From positions 1 to 64,000 of the forward strand of contig VZSF01007793.1 in NCBI GenBank assembly GCA_013398295.1: a stretch of 64,000 nucleotides of DNA, read 5' to 3'. The position numbers and the translations under genes were made by a program. A model generated the notes under the pieces. The model saw only the letters and a program-made list of their open reading frames with translations, searched no databases and was not told where the DNA came from. Shown here in pieces: positions 61,790 through 64,000 of the stretch (positions are counted from its first letter, which is position 1; each line of letters begins with the position of its first letter). This DNA comes from Chionis minor. Taxonomy: Eukaryota; Chordata; Aves; Charadriiformes; Chionididae.

Positions 61790-61891
61790 GAAGGTGCGAT
61801 GGCTCAAGAGTCTCCCAAAAATTCAGCGGCAGAAATTCCTGTGACTAGCAATGGACAGCTGGAAGAATCTCATGAGCACAGCTTTAACAGG
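61790..61891 (+). CDS. ARFIP1: ARFIP1 first canonical coding exon
   Basis: Acceptor TTCTTCTTATACTGTAG is followed by GAAGGTGCG and the ATG at 61799, then 31 codons to AGG|GTAAGA. The peptide MAQESPKNSAAEIPVTSNGQ and its continuation LEESHEHSFNR match the start of mammalian arfaptin-1 (MAQESPKNSAAEIPVTSNGE...HSFNR), including the exon end in phase 0 after Arg. Arfaptin-1 is a BAR-domain protein that binds ARF and ARL1 GTPases at the trans-Golgi and helps control carrier formation. The BAR domain and the amphipathic helix before it lie in later exons outside the window. The nine bases before the ATG are in frame and open, allowing the upstream extension. Confidence 0.96.
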
Positions 61892-61983
61892 GTAAGAATT
61901 TTCTTTACTGTCTAACAAGGTACCATTATCATAAATGCAAAAATTACAATGCAATGTATGGCAGACTTCACTTGACATAGTTT

Positions 61984-62240
61984 TCTAGAGCTTTAATGGA
62001 AGAACTCATAAATTATTGTTAAAGTTGACATAACATAGGGTGATATTGCACATTGCAATAACCTTGTTTTGTATAAAAGGCGTGTTAGTAGTGGTAAATA
62101 TTTCCAAAATGTGAAATAGTGTAAAGAATTGGGTGCTCTCAAGTGTGTATGCTTCTATGTTCTTGTCTTTGGTCCTTGACAATGCCGTTTGAATTCAACA
62201 ATTTCATTTCTAAAACGGGACGAGTAGTATTTTAAAATAT
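61984..62240. repeat. Diverged local repeat, copy 1
   Basis: Shares ordered blocks with 62907-63190: AGCTTTAATGGA; AAATTATTGTTAAA; TTGCAATAAC or CTGCAATAAC; AAATAGTGTAAAG; TTGGGTGCTCT; and AACAATTT...TAAAAC. Spacing between blocks is kept apart from small indels. Confidence 0.8.
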
Positions 62241-62906
62241 GAGACTTAACAGGTCCTGTGAATTCAGGCTACCAAATACTAAATTTTTTATGAAGAAGTA
62301 TCAAACTGTTCGAGGCAAGCTTCTTCTAAGGGATATTAAGTTTGGAGACAACGTGACTAAAGATAGTCACGTTCTGATTTGAAGTTGTAAACAGGAGAGA
62401 AGCAGCTTTTCCTGTGTTGAAACTGAAAAATTACTACTGTATTGCTGTATGCCATATAGATGAGATGTATCAGGATCCAGCTATGTTGACAAAAAGAGTA
62501 TACTTCCATAATCATCTGTATGCAATTTTGAGTTCTTGCCCTTAACCTTGATAATAGTGTACGATCAGTTCGTCTTGTGTTTGGCTGTCCAGTAGAGGGT
62601 GCTGTGGTATAGTTTATGGAGTTCAGGGCTGGTTTTCTTTTATTTTGCTTTTCAGTTGGAAATAGCTAATTATCCACATTTACTTGATATCTGTTGAGAC
62701 GTAGATTTTAAGGAAATATCTCAGCTTTAACACTCTCATGCTGACTTGCAGTGCAGGATTATTTCTGAAAGAAATACTGAGCAGAACTTCAACATTTTAG
62801 TAGGACAGAATAAAACATTGATTAGAGGGGAGAACCTTCATAAGTTTAAAAACTACATATATGTCCTGAATATTGGTAAAATAAGCATCTGCCTAATTTT
62901 ACTGTC

Positions 62907-63190
62907 TGGTTTTAGCTTTAATGGAAAATCTCCTTCAAGGGCGGTAAATTATTGTTAAAATTGACTAAAAATGAAGCAGATACTGCACACTGCAATAACT
63001 TTTTTGTTTGAAACGTATATTAGCAGTAACAATTTTTTTCTGAACGTTAAATAGTGTAAAGTATTGGGTGCTCTGTAACACACAATCAAGTGTACACATG
63101 TCTAATTATTGACTCTAAGCCTTGAGGATACTGTTTTTTAATCCAGCAATTTTATTCATAAAACAGGAAAAAAAGCATTTAAATATATAT
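62907..63190. repeat. Diverged local repeat, copy 2
   Basis: Partner of 61984-62240 in the same orientation, offset about 930 bp. Either an old local duplication or two insertions of an unidentified dispersed repeat. Confidence 0.8.
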
Positions 63191-64000
63191 TAAAAAGTAT
63201 ATTTTTAAACATGCATTTATTATATTACCATTGTAACTAAAAATGCTATTTAAATATGTGAAAATATGTATTTTAAATACTATTTAAAAATGCATCCTGG
63301 AAACAACATCTGAGACCATTTGACTACAATTGCAGAGTAGCTGTATGGTGAGTGTGGCTGTAAAAAAAGTATAAAACTTCATGAGATGGAAATGTATCCA
63401 TATTTGAGCTCTTATTGAAAAACAGAGCACTTATTACTGTGTGGGTTTTTTTCTAATTCTGCTGAATGGGGTGTGATTTATTTTTATGAATAGCACTGCA
63501 ATGAGGGAAAGCTTATGTTTCTTAAGACTTGCTGCTCAACTACGATCTACCAAGTAACATAATGTAAAAATTAAGACGATGTTTAATGAAATAAAGTTAA
63601 AATTAAATTTTGATAAAGATGTACCTATGGGGGGCGCGAGGCAAGAAAAATACGCCTTGAAGTGGTAATGAATTTGGGCTCACCTGGAAGTAGAGAAACA
63701 GATTTACTATTTTTAAGACTGATGACCTTGTTGCTGCTGTGACTGGACCGCTGTCTAAGTTATCTTTTCGTTATGTAGTAATTGCTTTTTGAGTGTAGTG
63801 CATCCAACATTTATTAGTTACAGTAAATCAAACCTGTGCTCTTGTTGACTGGGTCAGAGCCCTTGTTCTGTCAAAATATAGTTACTGTTTTCTGTGGAAA
63901 GTTGAAATATTTAAGTAGTTTTTGCCTATGGTCCCATACAAAAGTTCAAGTAGGTTTTTGCTGGTGTGCTCATTATTTTGCTGGCTTGGAGTAAACTAGA

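Larger units (their letters stand above)
61892..64000 (+). other. ARFIP1: ARFIP1 intron, runs off the window
   Basis: No further ARFIP1 exon recognised up to the window end. It contains two diverged copies of one roughly 260-bp sequence and an AT-rich patch with repeated ATTTAAATAT-like text (63170-63295). Confidence 0.65.

Overview
This window looks like bird nuclear DNA. It holds several 5'-truncated CR1 LINE copies with the typical CR1 3' end, widely spaced vertebrate-style exons with GT/AG splice sites, and one CpG island. The gene order TMEM154 (minus), TIGD4 (minus), ARFIP1 (plus) matches the order I know from human 4q31.3, where FBXW7 lies beyond TMEM154. There is no bacterial or viral gene content, no operon and no CRISPR array.

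Layout: (1) 1-17426 has no gene I can support. It probably lies between FBXW7 and TMEM154 and carries an old CR1-like reverse transcriptase relic, a MIR-like scrap and a 1.2-kb CR1 copy. (2) 17427-31718 is TMEM154 on the minus strand. I reconstruct five coding exons whose phases all agree: signal peptide, ectodomain plus membrane helix, a 28-nt micro-exon, a conserved acidic tail exon and a C-terminal exon. Together they give 187 codons. (3) 31900-49650 is gene-free, apart from small repeats. (4) 49878-51416 is TIGD4, a single-exon domesticated pogo/Tigger transposase of 512 residues. (5) About 51280-52340 is a CpG island that serves as a likely shared promoter for TIGD4 and ARFIP1. (6) 51690-64000 is the 5' part of ARFIP1 on the plus strand: a probable GC-rich first exon, an upstream exon at 56192-56271, the canonical first coding exon at 61790-61891, and the start of a long intron. 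The BAR domain lies beyond the window.

The three genes do not form a pathway. TMEM154 is a small single-pass membrane protein, TIGD4 a probable DNA-binding protein, and ARFIP1 a Golgi ARF/ARL1-binding BAR protein. I found no new multi-gene system. The points most worth checking are the in-frame upstream ARFIP1 exon (a possible N-terminal extension), the lost catalytic residues in TIGD4, the avian TMEM154 gene model, a diverged local duplication inside ARFIP1, and a perfect 22-bp inverted repeat at 34108-34223.
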